A DNA stretch of 64,000 bases, taken from positions 1 to 64,000 of the forward strand of contig NZ_QURN01000004.1 in the NCBI RefSeq assembly GCF_003403035.1, in the 5' to 3' direction. Of the stretch, positions 8,023 to 14,732 are shown in pieces. The notes under the pieces were generated by a model. The model did not search any database. It was not told the DNA's origin and saw only the letters and a program-made list of their open reading frames with translations. Each line of letters begins with the position of its first letter. Position 1 is the stretch's first letter. Both the position numbers and the translations under genes were made by a program. The stretch comes from Mesorhizobium denitrificans. Lineage in GTDB: Bacteria; Pseudomonadota; Alphaproteobacteria; Rhizobiales; Rhizobiaceae.

Positions 8023-8523
8023 CTAAGAATGACTGTGCGGTGACGATTTGAGCTTCATTATTTCGACCCACTTATTGGGCACACCGGCAAAATGGTCGCG
8101 AAGCCGTTGCTCGACGTGTTCGGGGTCCCATACCGCCGCAGCCTCCAAGCCGATTGCTTCATTGTAACTAATGGGAAACTCACTGCCGTCTGTGTCGCAG
8201 TACGAGGTTAGACGACCATTTATGGTGTCCTGTTTGAAGAAACGCGTGCCCTCGAAGCATCCCTTAAATTTCTCTGTATGGCCAAGCTTCCGCCAACGAC
8301 CCTTTTTTACAGCATAATCCATCACCCAAACAGCGAACAAAACATCATACCGATCGATGGATGAAACACTGTGTTCTGTATCAGACAAAACATCGAAAAA
8401 TCCAAACAGTGGATGATTAAGGGCCACAGCGTAGCAATGTTGCGTGTCGGTTATTGGGACGATGAAAACGTCACCTTCCTTCTTTTGAATTCTCTTCAAA
8501 ACTGCCTCATACTGAGGTTTCAT
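8023..8523 (-). CDS. Imm26-like putative immunity protein
   Basis: The product has 166 residues from the ATG at 8523. The frame stays open further upstream, but that part overlaps the preceding small gene. The N-terminus KRIQKKEGDVFIVPITD and the later FGFFDVLS resemble the Imm26 fold, in which a conserved EGD-[VI]-F start opens a beta-rich domain. It overlaps the 61-residue gene by 17 bp. This and the immediately upstream genes form a minus-strand chain that looks like one transcript. Confidence 0.5.
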   Translation of the reverse strand: MKPQYEAVLKRIQKKEGDVFIVPITDTQHCYAVALNHPLFGFFDVLSDTEHSVSSIDRYDVLFAVWVMDYAVKKGRWRKLGHTEKFKGCFEGTRFFKQDTINGRLTSYCDTDGSEFPISYNEAIGLEAAAVWDPEHVEQRLRDHFAGVPNKWVEIMKLKSSPHSHS

Positions 8524-8692
8524 AACCTTTGCGATCAAGAATGACGGGCAATGGTTTGACGCGTCGTGCCATGCCCTTACGCAGACCATCCGCACGTTCA
8601 GGCAAGGCCGTATTATTGAACGCAGCCATGAAGCCCAACAGCCATCCATGTGCCTGAAGAATTTCAGTCGCCTTCTCGATTTCCTTCTTCAT
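8507..8692 (-). CDS. Very small hypothetical gene in the immunity chain
   Basis: The 61-residue protein starts at an ATG that overlaps the upstream stop as ATGA (8689-8692). It ends 17 bp inside the next gene. It is basic in its second half (RKGMARRVKPLPVILDRKG), and residues 1-30 look helical. The tight overlaps at both ends suggest it is translated, but it could be the remnant of a longer gene. No family is recognised. Confidence 0.4.
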   Translation of the reverse strand: MKKEIEKATEILQAHGWLLGFMAAFNNTALPERADGLRKGMARRVKPLPVILDRKGYETSV

Positions 8693-9000
8693 GCGTTCTT
8701 CTCAATTTCGTCGAGCCGGCGATTGAGAAGCATTGCGTTGAATTCCACAAAGCATTCGGAAGAAATCGTTTCACCGGTTTCGACATTGATAATTTCAATA
8801 TCGGCGAAGGGCGTTTTCGTGTCAGCAACAGTTTCGGGCCATAGCGTCAGTCGACTTGCGACCGACGTACCATAAAGGTCCAGCGTGATTCCTTGCGACT
8901 CCGCGTTGCTCCAATCACCGATGCGCTCGATTTCAAACCGGTGTGATATCCGAGACTTATTTGTCTCTAGCCATTGATTAAGCAATGCCGCGTTGTGCAT
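8689..9000 (-). CDS. TriTu-like putative immunity protein
   Basis: The product has 103 residues. The middle and C-terminal part (SRLTLWPE, then ADIEIINVETGETISSECF) resembles TriTu-type immunity proteins, where a strand carrying T-[LV]-W precedes an I-[DN]-V-E-T-G-E turn. Its ATG directly abuts the stop of the RNA methyltransferase gene (TGA then ATG), so the two are likely co-translated. No matching toxin is present in the window. The family call is tentative. Confidence 0.5.
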   Translation of the reverse strand: MHNAALLNQWLETNKSRISHRFEIERIGDWSNAESQGITLDLYGTSVASRLTLWPETVADTKTPFADIEIINVETGETISSECFVEFNAMLLNRRLDEIEKNA

Positions 9001-9657
9001 TCAAGTCATAACTTCGTCAGATTCGCGTTTGGGAACGACGGGTAACTGCGTGGCACGTTGCCCCTTTTTGCCGGCACGGCGGAATTTGCTTTGGTATTCG
9101 CGCCGCTGCTTTGCGACCTCATAAAGAACGATCCCCGAGCATGTCCCAAGGTTGAGACTTTCGATCATTCCAAACATTGGAATTGCCACACACATCTCAC
9201 TGTGTTCAACCGCAAGCGGGCTTATCCCACGCGCCTCATTGCCGAACCAAACCGCAAGCTTTGCATGAGGTGTAAAATCGCCTTCATGGAGATAAACGTT
9301 GGTCTTGCCCTTTACATGCGGCGAGGTGACGACCGATATATAGCCGTTCTTCTCAAGGTGAGCGATGCAAGCTTCAGTGCTGTCAAATCGCTTAACGAAG
9401 GTCCATTTCACGGCAGATACAGATGGAGCTGAAAGCGATTTGCGCTCCCTCATATCCTGCCAGTCATCGGGGAGGGACCGGCGTGGATCGACGATATAAA
9501 CCTTCTCTACGCCAAGCGCATTGGCGTTGCGTATGACAGCGCCAATGTTCCGAACATCGGTCGGGTCTTCGATAACCGCGACCAAATTTTTGCAGCGAAA
9601 TGACCTGATGGCGTTGGCACGCGCGCGAACAGTTGGTTTTGACTTTCGTTCTTCCAT
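9001..9657 (-). CDS. TrmH/SpoU-family RNA 2'-O-methyltransferase
   Basis: The protein (218 residues) belongs to the SPOUT superfamily, which methylates ribose 2'-OH groups in tRNA or rRNA using S-adenosylmethionine. Motif 1 is around residues 36-44 (RNIGAVIRN). Motif 2 is WFGNEARGIS at 137-146. Motif 3 is IPMFGMIESLNLGTCSG at 159-175, which forms the SAM-binding trefoil knot. A basic tail follows. It is closest in pattern to TrmH (tRNA Gm18), but the substrate cannot be fixed from sequence. It lies inside the island, between replication-type genes and the immunity-type cargo. Confidence 0.8.
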   Translation of the reverse strand: MEERKSKPTVRARANAIRSFRCKNLVAVIEDPTDVRNIGAVIRNANALGVEKVYIVDPRRSLPDDWQDMRERKSLSAPSVSAVKWTFVKRFDSTEACIAHLEKNGYISVVTSPHVKGKTNVYLHEGDFTPHAKLAVWFGNEARGISPLAVEHSEMCVAIPMFGMIESLNLGTCSGIVLYEVAKQRREYQSKFRRAGKKGQRATQLPVVPKRESDEVMT

Positions 9658-9714
9658 ACAGCTTTCTACGCAATTGAATTCGGGGCTTCAATGGGCCGAG
9701 GGTAGCTTATCGCT

Positions 9715-9963
9715 CTAACTGTCCCGCTGGTCATCGGCCAAAACTTCTAGAAGCGCCGCGTGCACGCCCTTGGCCGCTTCATAGCGTAGCCGGGCGGCAT
9801 GAGCGGCTTTCCAGTAGCCGTCTGCCAAGCTGGACCGGTCCTTGATGGCAGAGGCGATATCGCGTTCCTTGCGCATCTGCGCTTCGTGAAAGGCGGCTTC
9901 CGCTTGAGAGAGCACGAACGCTGATGCTGGAAGGAGGGCAGTCAGAAGCGAGTGGATCGCCAT
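9715..9963 (-). CDS. Small phage hypothetical protein
   Basis: The 82-residue protein is helical and Ala-rich. Its N-terminus MAIHSLLTALLPASAFVL is hydrophobic and could be a membrane segment or weak signal peptide. The ATG shares a base with the stop of the shifted frame of the upstream topoisomerase-like gene (TAATG at 9961-9965). This supports the view that the upstream gene originally ended there. No function is recognised. Confidence 0.5.
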   Translation of the reverse strand: MAIHSLLTALLPASAFVLSQAEAAFHEAQMRKERDIASAIKDRSSLADGYWKAAHAARLRYEAAKGVHAALLEVLADDQRDS

Positions 9964-9997
9964 TACGCTGCCCTCCCGAGAAGTTCCACGATGCTGT

Positions 9998-10828
9998 TCA
10001 AGTGCTCTCGTTCACTTTGCTCTGCGACCTGCAGAATCCTGAGTTGGTCCTGCGGCAAATCCTGTTGATAGCACTTTCCACGAGGCTTCGAAGCGCGTCC
10101 GGAGCAATGGCGTCCAACTCCACCGACACTTCTCCGAAGTTCTTCGAACGGCTGTCGCTGGTCTTCGTGGCACGCGTTGGCAAATTCCATTGCTCTATTT
10201 GAGAAGGTGAAACTGCCAGCCGTTCAAAGTGAATTTCGCTGCGAGGTGCCATTTCCCTCAAGTCACGCTCAATCTTCATTCCCGCGTCAACGCCCGAGGG
10301 ATCGTAATCGCCAAGGTGGTAGACATAGGCTGGCACGTCGAGCGATGAAATGAACTCGGCTGCCGTGTGAAGGAACGAAAGGCTGGCATATCCTCGCGCA
10401 ACCATGAGTGGCACGTCGTAGAGCGACGTCACCGGCATCACGACGCCGGCAAGTGCATCCTTTTCGAGCCATATCTCGACATAGCATGCAGCATCGGTCC
10501 ATAGGCTTTTGCGATAGAACCGGGCCGTGTCCTGTAGTGCCTGCTCAATGCTGTCGAAGGTGCGCGGCTTACGTTGCCAGCGGGTGTTATCCGCCAGCCA
10601 GTCATAGCTCAGACGTCCCGTCCGGCGCATGATGGCAAGGTCGGTCTGCACCTTCGCGTAACCGGCTTCAGTCTTTTCGACAATGTTGCGAACCGTCGCC
10701 TGATAATAAACCTGCCGAACCGTCATGGGATGCATTTCCCAAACGATATTCCAAAGCGCGGCACGACGGTTTTCGATTTCGGCTTTTGTCGCTCGCGGAC
10801 GTTTTATGGGGCTAGCTAGATAAATCAT
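9998..10828 (-). CDS. Solo Spo11/topoisomerase VI subunit A-like protein, C-terminus frameshifted
   Basis: Residues about 35-50 contain TVRQVYYQATV. This matches the R-x-x-Y-Y catalytic tyrosine site of the 5Y-CAP winged-helix domain of TopoVI-A/Spo11 (Tyr41 or Tyr42 here). A Toprim domain follows, with Glu122 (LEKDAL) and the DxD signature at 174-176 (GDYDPSG). Near the end, VELDAIAPDALRSLVESAI is the usual TopoVI-A C-terminal element. No GHKL-ATPase B subunit gene is nearby, so it resembles the stand-alone 'Mini-A' type proteins of mobile elements. After codon 255 the frame shifts. Another frame continues to 9963 with a more plausible end (LPQDQLRILQVAEQSEREHL). Confidence 0.75.
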   Translation of the reverse strand: MIYLASPIKRPRATKAEIENRRAALWNIVWEMHPMTVRQVYYQATVRNIVEKTEAGYAKVQTDLAIMRRTGRLSYDWLADNTRWQRKPRTFDSIEQALQDTARFYRKSLWTDAACYVEIWLEKDALAGVVMPVTSLYDVPLMVARGYASLSFLHTAAEFISSLDVPAYVYHLGDYDPSGVDAGMKIERDLREMAPRSEIHFERLAVSPSQIEQWNLPTRATKTSDSRSKNFGEVSVELDAIAPDALRSLVESAINRICRRTNSGFCRSQSKVNEST

Positions 10829-11193
10829 AGCGGCCCGCCTTCTGCGTCGTCTGAGCCATAAATTTCCAATCTTGCGCGCCGTTCCGCCTCCCGCCGTGAA
10901 AAGTCCGCATCGAACTCGAGGATTGCCGCGCGTTCTTCGAACTCAGCATTCAGCGATTCTTTATCATGCAGGAAAGGTGAGGATTGATGGCCCTCGCCAT
11001 TGCCGAAATCCGCCTTACCCCCCTTTGACACAACTGACACAACTGACAAAACCTCGGAACTATGAGTTTTGTGGGGGTGAGTGCCCGCTGCTTCTAGGGA
11101 ATTGGTAGGTACGATGTGGAGGGTTTTGTCAGTTGTGTCAGTTGTGTCAAACACCCCTGAACCCATTTTTGCTGCTTGTAGCCAGCGTGTCAT
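10825..11193 (-). CDS. Phage protein whose gene carries a long inverted repeat
   Basis: The 122-residue protein overlaps both neighbours by 4 bp (10825-10828 and 11190-11193). It has two odd segments, FDTTDTTDKTL at about 15-25 and LSVVSVVSKGG at about 49-59. These are the translations of the two arms of a perfect inverted DNA repeat of 9-bp units. The C-terminus is Arg/Glu-rich and helical. Apart from the repeats nothing recognisable is seen, and the gene may matter partly as a carrier of the DNA site. Confidence 0.6.
   Translation of the reverse strand: MTRWLQAAKMGSGVFDTTDTTDKTLHIVPTNSLEAAGTHPHKTHSSEVLSVVSVVSKGGKADFGNGEGHQSSPFLHDKESLNAEFEERAAILEFDADFSRREAERRARLEIYGSDDAEGGPL
11024..11151. 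repeat. Perfect 30-bp inverted repeat made of 9-bp iterons, candidate replication origin
   Basis: The left arm (11024-11053) and right arm (11122-11151) are exact reverse complements, separated by 68 bp. Each arm is built on a 9-bp period: GACACAACT twice, then GACAAAACC. The repeat lies inside a phage gene between a DUF3987 gene and the Spo11-like gene. Iterated direct units in an inverted pair inside a replication module suggest a binding site for an initiator. It could instead be a regulatory site or an RNA hairpin. Confidence 0.8.
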
Positions 11194-12704
11194 TTCTGGC
11201 TTCCGAGTAGTGCTGGATTGACGGCATAGAGGCGAATGGGACGCCCGCCCTGCGACTTTGCCGAGCTTTCAACCGCGCGAACCAGATCAGCTTCCTCAAG
11301 CGGTTTTATCGACTGGCTTACTTCGTCGGCGCTCTTGAGGCTCGGACGAGCACAACGAACGACTTGCCTGATGGTGAACTGCCGCCAATGCTGCTCTCTT
11401 ATCAGTTGGACCAGCCGCCTCGCCGCGCGCTCTTCTTTTGATACCGAAGCATCCGCATAAGCGCGCCGCGCCATTGGAAGAAGGTATGCTTCGATCAGAT
11501 GCGCAGCCTTGCCAAATGCGCTGACACCAATCTCTCTTGGCTCATCTGCCTCTTCCGACGCCCATTCCAGATAGGTCAGAATGAGCGAGAGACGTGCTGC
11601 GATACCGGGAAGCTTGCCGATGAAGGACTTGAGCAATCCCTCGCTCTCGTTCTCCCAGTCTCGTACCTGCTGGCGAAAATCATCCATCAGGTTGCGGGCA
11701 TCATCTGTGAACGGAATGAACCAGGGGCGCTTGTTGCCATCCGCATCGGTTGGCATGTCCAGCATAAGCAGCCTGCCAATAACGTTTTCCATGAACAGAT
11801 CATCATGGAAGAGTGTTGGACGCTTTACCGGCGCTGGATGCGGCCAGATCGGAACGAACCTGGCAAGCAACCCGTCATCATCCGATTTCATCAGCAGAGT
11901 ACGCATCCGGTCAGGTTGGATGCCGCCGGTCACACCCACGGTCAGGCGCTCGACATAGACTGGATCACGTCCCATGCGCTCGACCGTGTAGCCACGACCG
12001 CCATAGCTTTCCAACCAGAACGGCCTGTCGCTTCCACCGCCAGAATACCTCGCCATTCCCTGCAGCCATCCTGCAAGCTCATCACGAGAGACAAGAACGC
12101 CACGCGGCTGCCGAGATAGAATGACAGCCAACCGCTCGACTGTCGTGTCTGAAACAGCCAGCCGGGGTAGAAATGGCTCGGGGCCGGGATCGGCGCTCGC
12201 AGGTCTTGCAGGCGGATCTTCGTCAGCCTTGATGGCGGCCTTGACCTGCTCCTTCCACGCACTCTCAGCGAGCTTTGCGACTTCAGCGTTTGAACGCCAT
12301 TCCTCGACTTCCGCTTTCGCCTTATCGCGCTGACGACGTTCTGCCTGCTTCAATGGAATAAGCACCGCGTCCAACGCAGGTGACTTGTTGGCAGAAGGAT
12401 TGCCAATAATGACCGACCAAAGGACAGGTGGTTCTGCCCAGCCCTCCCATACCAGAGGCCAACGCGCATTGCCGAGTACCGAACCGCAGACGGACAGGAC
12501 CGCTGCCATCACATAGTCAGGCGGTGCTGCCTTGGCTTCAGCCGCTGCCTCGATCCATTCCACCCATTTGGACGAGAACACATCACGCAGTGGCAAAGCT
12601 GGCGGCTCCGGCAGTTCGGAGCGCAGATACCGCATATCCGGCTCTGGCCATGCAGGGTGCTGTGCTTCGTATTCGCTGATGGGAATGATCTTTATCTCAT
12701 TCAT
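11190..12704 (-). CDS. DUF3987-type phage replication protein
   Basis: The product has 504 residues. A P-loop-like segment IIGNPSANKSPAL is at about 99-111, in the place where DUF3987 proteins have a G-x-[PS]-x-x-x-K-S-P-A-L Walker A variant. A further RDELAGWL motif follows near 205. A helical C-terminal part with a winged-helix-like end (QFTIRQVVRC) completes it. Members are found in phages and plasmids, often in place of or beside primase-helicase proteins. An ATP-dependent role in DNA replication is inferred. It overlaps its neighbours by 4 bp on each side. Confidence 0.7.
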   Translation of the reverse strand: MNEIKIIPISEYEAQHPAWPEPDMRYLRSELPEPPALPLRDVFSSKWVEWIEAAAEAKAAPPDYVMAAVLSVCGSVLGNARWPLVWEGWAEPPVLWSVIIGNPSANKSPALDAVLIPLKQAERRQRDKAKAEVEEWRSNAEVAKLAESAWKEQVKAAIKADEDPPARPASADPGPEPFLPRLAVSDTTVERLAVILSRQPRGVLVSRDELAGWLQGMARYSGGGSDRPFWLESYGGRGYTVERMGRDPVYVERLTVGVTGGIQPDRMRTLLMKSDDDGLLARFVPIWPHPAPVKRPTLFHDDLFMENVIGRLLMLDMPTDADGNKRPWFIPFTDDARNLMDDFRQQVRDWENESEGLLKSFIGKLPGIAARLSLILTYLEWASEEADEPREIGVSAFGKAAHLIEAYLLPMARRAYADASVSKEERAARRLVQLIREQHWRQFTIRQVVRCARPSLKSADEVSQSIKPLEEADLVRAVESSAKSQGGRPIRLYAVNPALLGSQK

Positions 12705-13261
12705 GCCGCAACCCTCCGGCCTGCGATAACAAAGACTTCCGGACCTTTGGGCGGCTGCATATGCCTGCGGTATTGAAGGATGAGGGTTTCATCGACGGCT
12801 ATGCGCGGCACGTCCCGCAGCCGGTCGAAGGCCAACGACCAATCGACCACGACAATCCCATCACGATCTGCCTGTAGCCATTGGAGTGGATCAGCAAAGA
12901 TGTTCAGGCGGCAGTCGAAGGAATATGTCGCCGGATCGTCGACAATCTCCTGTCCGAGCGCGAAGGTACGCCCTTCTGAGGTTGCCAGTTCGCCAGTTCT
13001 CGGTTGCCAAAAGCCGATATCAACCGGCTCCATGAAGCCGTCGAAAATGTCGAAGGCGAGCCAAGCTTCGCCATCTTCAGAGAAATCAAAGCGACCGTCA
13101 GGTGCAACCTCGCCATAGCCAAGTTGGATCGCCGAGGGCTGATGATATCGGCTGAATATCAATGACTGGATATTGACACCTGAGCGCCGGAGCCAATCCA
13201 AATGGCGCTGACGTAAGCCAATGAGGTTCTGACCGGGCGACGGATATGAGGTGCTATTCAT
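12701..13261 (-). CDS. Phage hypothetical protein next to the DUF3987 gene
   Basis: The product has 186 residues from the ATG at 13261, which overlaps the upstream stop as ATGA. It is acidic and Trp/Phe-rich, without export signal. A segment GIVVVDWSLAFDRLRD at about 145-160 looks like a buried strand and helix of an alpha/beta domain. This could be a degenerate Toprim-like fold, but the acidic catalytic residues are not clear. Its place directly before the DUF3987 gene suggests a role in replication. Confidence 0.55.
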   Translation of the reverse strand: MNSTSYPSPGQNLIGLRQRHLDWLRRSGVNIQSLIFSRYHQPSAIQLGYGEVAPDGRFDFSEDGEAWLAFDIFDGFMEPVDIGFWQPRTGELATSEGRTFALGQEIVDDPATYSFDCRLNIFADPLQWLQADRDGIVVVDWSLAFDRLRDVPRIAVDETLILQYRRHMQPPKGPEVFVIAGRRVAA

Positions 13262-13494
13262 GCAGCCCTCCTTGCCAGACCGGCGTTCTCGGCAATTGCA
13301 CGCGCAAGCGGCTGCGAGATTGCGTACGCCTGCGACAGCTTGGCAATCACATGGTCCAACGGAGCGGATATGTGCTCCCACGGTGCAATATCATTTGTGT
13401 TTAGTGGAGAGGCTTGGTAGAAAGCGGTTGCTGAATTCGCTTTATCTACCAAGCCGTTGAGGCCCGTCGCCTCAGCGGCTTTTTCTTTTCTCAT
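13258..13494 (-). CDS. Small phage hypothetical protein
   Basis: The 78-residue protein has helices in its C-terminal half (LDHVIAKLSQAYAISQPLAR). It overlaps the next gene by 4 bp and starts 11 bp after the HTH gene stop. A regulatory or replication-accessory role would fit the position. No family is recognised. Confidence 0.5.
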   Translation of the reverse strand: MRKEKAAEATGLNGLVDKANSATAFYQASPLNTNDIAPWEHISAPLDHVIAKLSQAYAISQPLARAIAENAGLARRAA

Positions 13495-13504
13495 GTGTCA
13501 CCGC

Positions 13505-13681
13505 CTACGCCGCAGTCGGCAGTGAGTTGATGTAATCCGATATCTCGGACGTGAGGATGAGCGTGCGCTTGCCTGCTTTGCGAGGCGTCAGCTTTTTTTC
13601 TTGAAACAGGCGATAAATGGAAGAGCGGCCAAGCCCTGTCATAGACATTGCTTGAGGGATCGTAACGGAAATTGGTGTCAT
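13505..13681 (-). CDS. Small helix-turn-helix protein (excisionase/AlpA-like)
   Basis: The 58-residue protein has VTIPQAMSMTGLGRSSIYRL as its helix-turn-helix, followed by a wing (KLTPRKAGKRTLIL) and a closing helix (SEISDYINSLP). This is the layout of AlpA/Xis-type DNA-binding proteins of the MerR superfamily. Such proteins control integrase expression or assist excision in P4-like elements. It is the first gene of the replication module, about 1 kb from the integrase start-side neighbour. Confidence 0.75.
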   Translation of the reverse strand: MTPISVTIPQAMSMTGLGRSSIYRLFQEKKLTPRKAGKRTLILTSEISDYINSLPTAA

Positions 13682-13835
13682 AACTGGTTCCTTGTTATGG
13701 AACCGGCTGACCTGCTGTCAGCCTAGCAACCCGTGCGTCAGTGCGTCAGGATGTCCCCCAAAATATACATGGAAGACGCGCTGTCATGAGAGTGAAAATA
13801 AAAAGAACAGCCGACCGGTTTGCTCTCAAAGGGAG

Positions 13836-14642
13836 TTATCCGCCTGTGAGACCGGCTAGTTTTTTCTCCCTTTGGCGGTCTTTGGCGGCTTTTCTGATCT
13901 GCCGAATCTTGGCCGCCATGCCGCCCTCGCTTTTGTCCGAACGGTACTTTTCGGGCGTCAAAGAAACTAGCGTAGACATCAACTTCGCAAACTTATTCGG
14001 CTGTTCACCATCCGCGTAAGGCGCAATCGGAAATTTAAAGGTTTGCGCCCATTCCGTTAGATCCAAGACAAGTCGATCAAGGGCTGCTTCTGTCGGTACT
14101 ATCTCCCTCGATGATTGTTCTTCGATCTGGCGCTTCACCTTATCACAGGCGATACGCAACCCCATCGTGAAACTAAGCAGGGTTTTAGTCTTGATGCGAA
14201 CGCCAAATCCAACGTCGGGTACTTCGAAGCGCTCAGCGAAGGGTTCCCATCCCTTTTTATCGCTAACGACGATATCGCCGCGTCCAGGATAAATAGGTAT
14301 CGGATCAAACGCTTGGATGACCTCATGTTCTATATGGACCAGCGCGTCGGTTCTCGGATCTTCGCCACAAGTTATCTGCCAAAGAGCGGCAACCGCTGCT
14401 TCGTATTTGGCCAATTCCGTGGCCGCATCAGCCCAAGTCTGTCTGTTTCGCTCTACAATCAAGTTGTCGAGGTATGTATCCGCCAGCCTGACAAGTTCCT
14501 TTCGCGCCGTTTCGCTTATGACCGTATCATATGCCTCCTGAAGCTTTTCGAACCCGTTATCGTCTATTTCAAAGGAAGCGTCCTTTGTGTAGCTGATGAA
14601 GGGTAGCTGACTCTTTAGGCCGGTTTTCTTTTCCTTTGCCAT
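13836..14642 (-). CDS. Hypothetical protein between integrase and HTH gene
   Basis: The 268-residue protein has a Lys-rich N-terminus and C-terminus (KKAAKDRQREKK-like) and a helical middle. No transmembrane segment, signal peptide, Walker motif or metal-binding cluster is visible. It stands apart from both neighbours, by about 155 bp and 90 bp, so it may have its own promoter. Genes in this position are often defence or regulatory cargo. I do not recognise the family. Confidence 0.55.
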   Translation of the reverse strand: MAKEKKTGLKSQLPFISYTKDASFEIDDNGFEKLQEAYDTVISETARKELVRLADTYLDNLIVERNRQTWADAATELAKYEAAVAALWQITCGEDPRTDALVHIEHEVIQAFDPIPIYPGRGDIVVSDKKGWEPFAERFEVPDVGFGVRIKTKTLLSFTMGLRIACDKVKRQIEEQSSREIVPTEAALDRLVLDLTEWAQTFKFPIAPYADGEQPNKFAKLMSTLVSLTPEKYRSDKSEGGMAAKIRQIRKAAKDRQREKKLAGLTGG

Positions 14643-14732
14643 CGCCGCATCCTACGATTGCATCATATGGTCCACAGGGAAACGGGTGATGCTGCCGGCT
14701 TGTCGGATGCCTCCTATCCCTGCAGATTCGCG

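Noticed and set aside
11024-11151. Possible CRISPR-like array
   Set aside because: The units are only 9 bp, contiguous and inverted, and there are no unique spacers of regular length.
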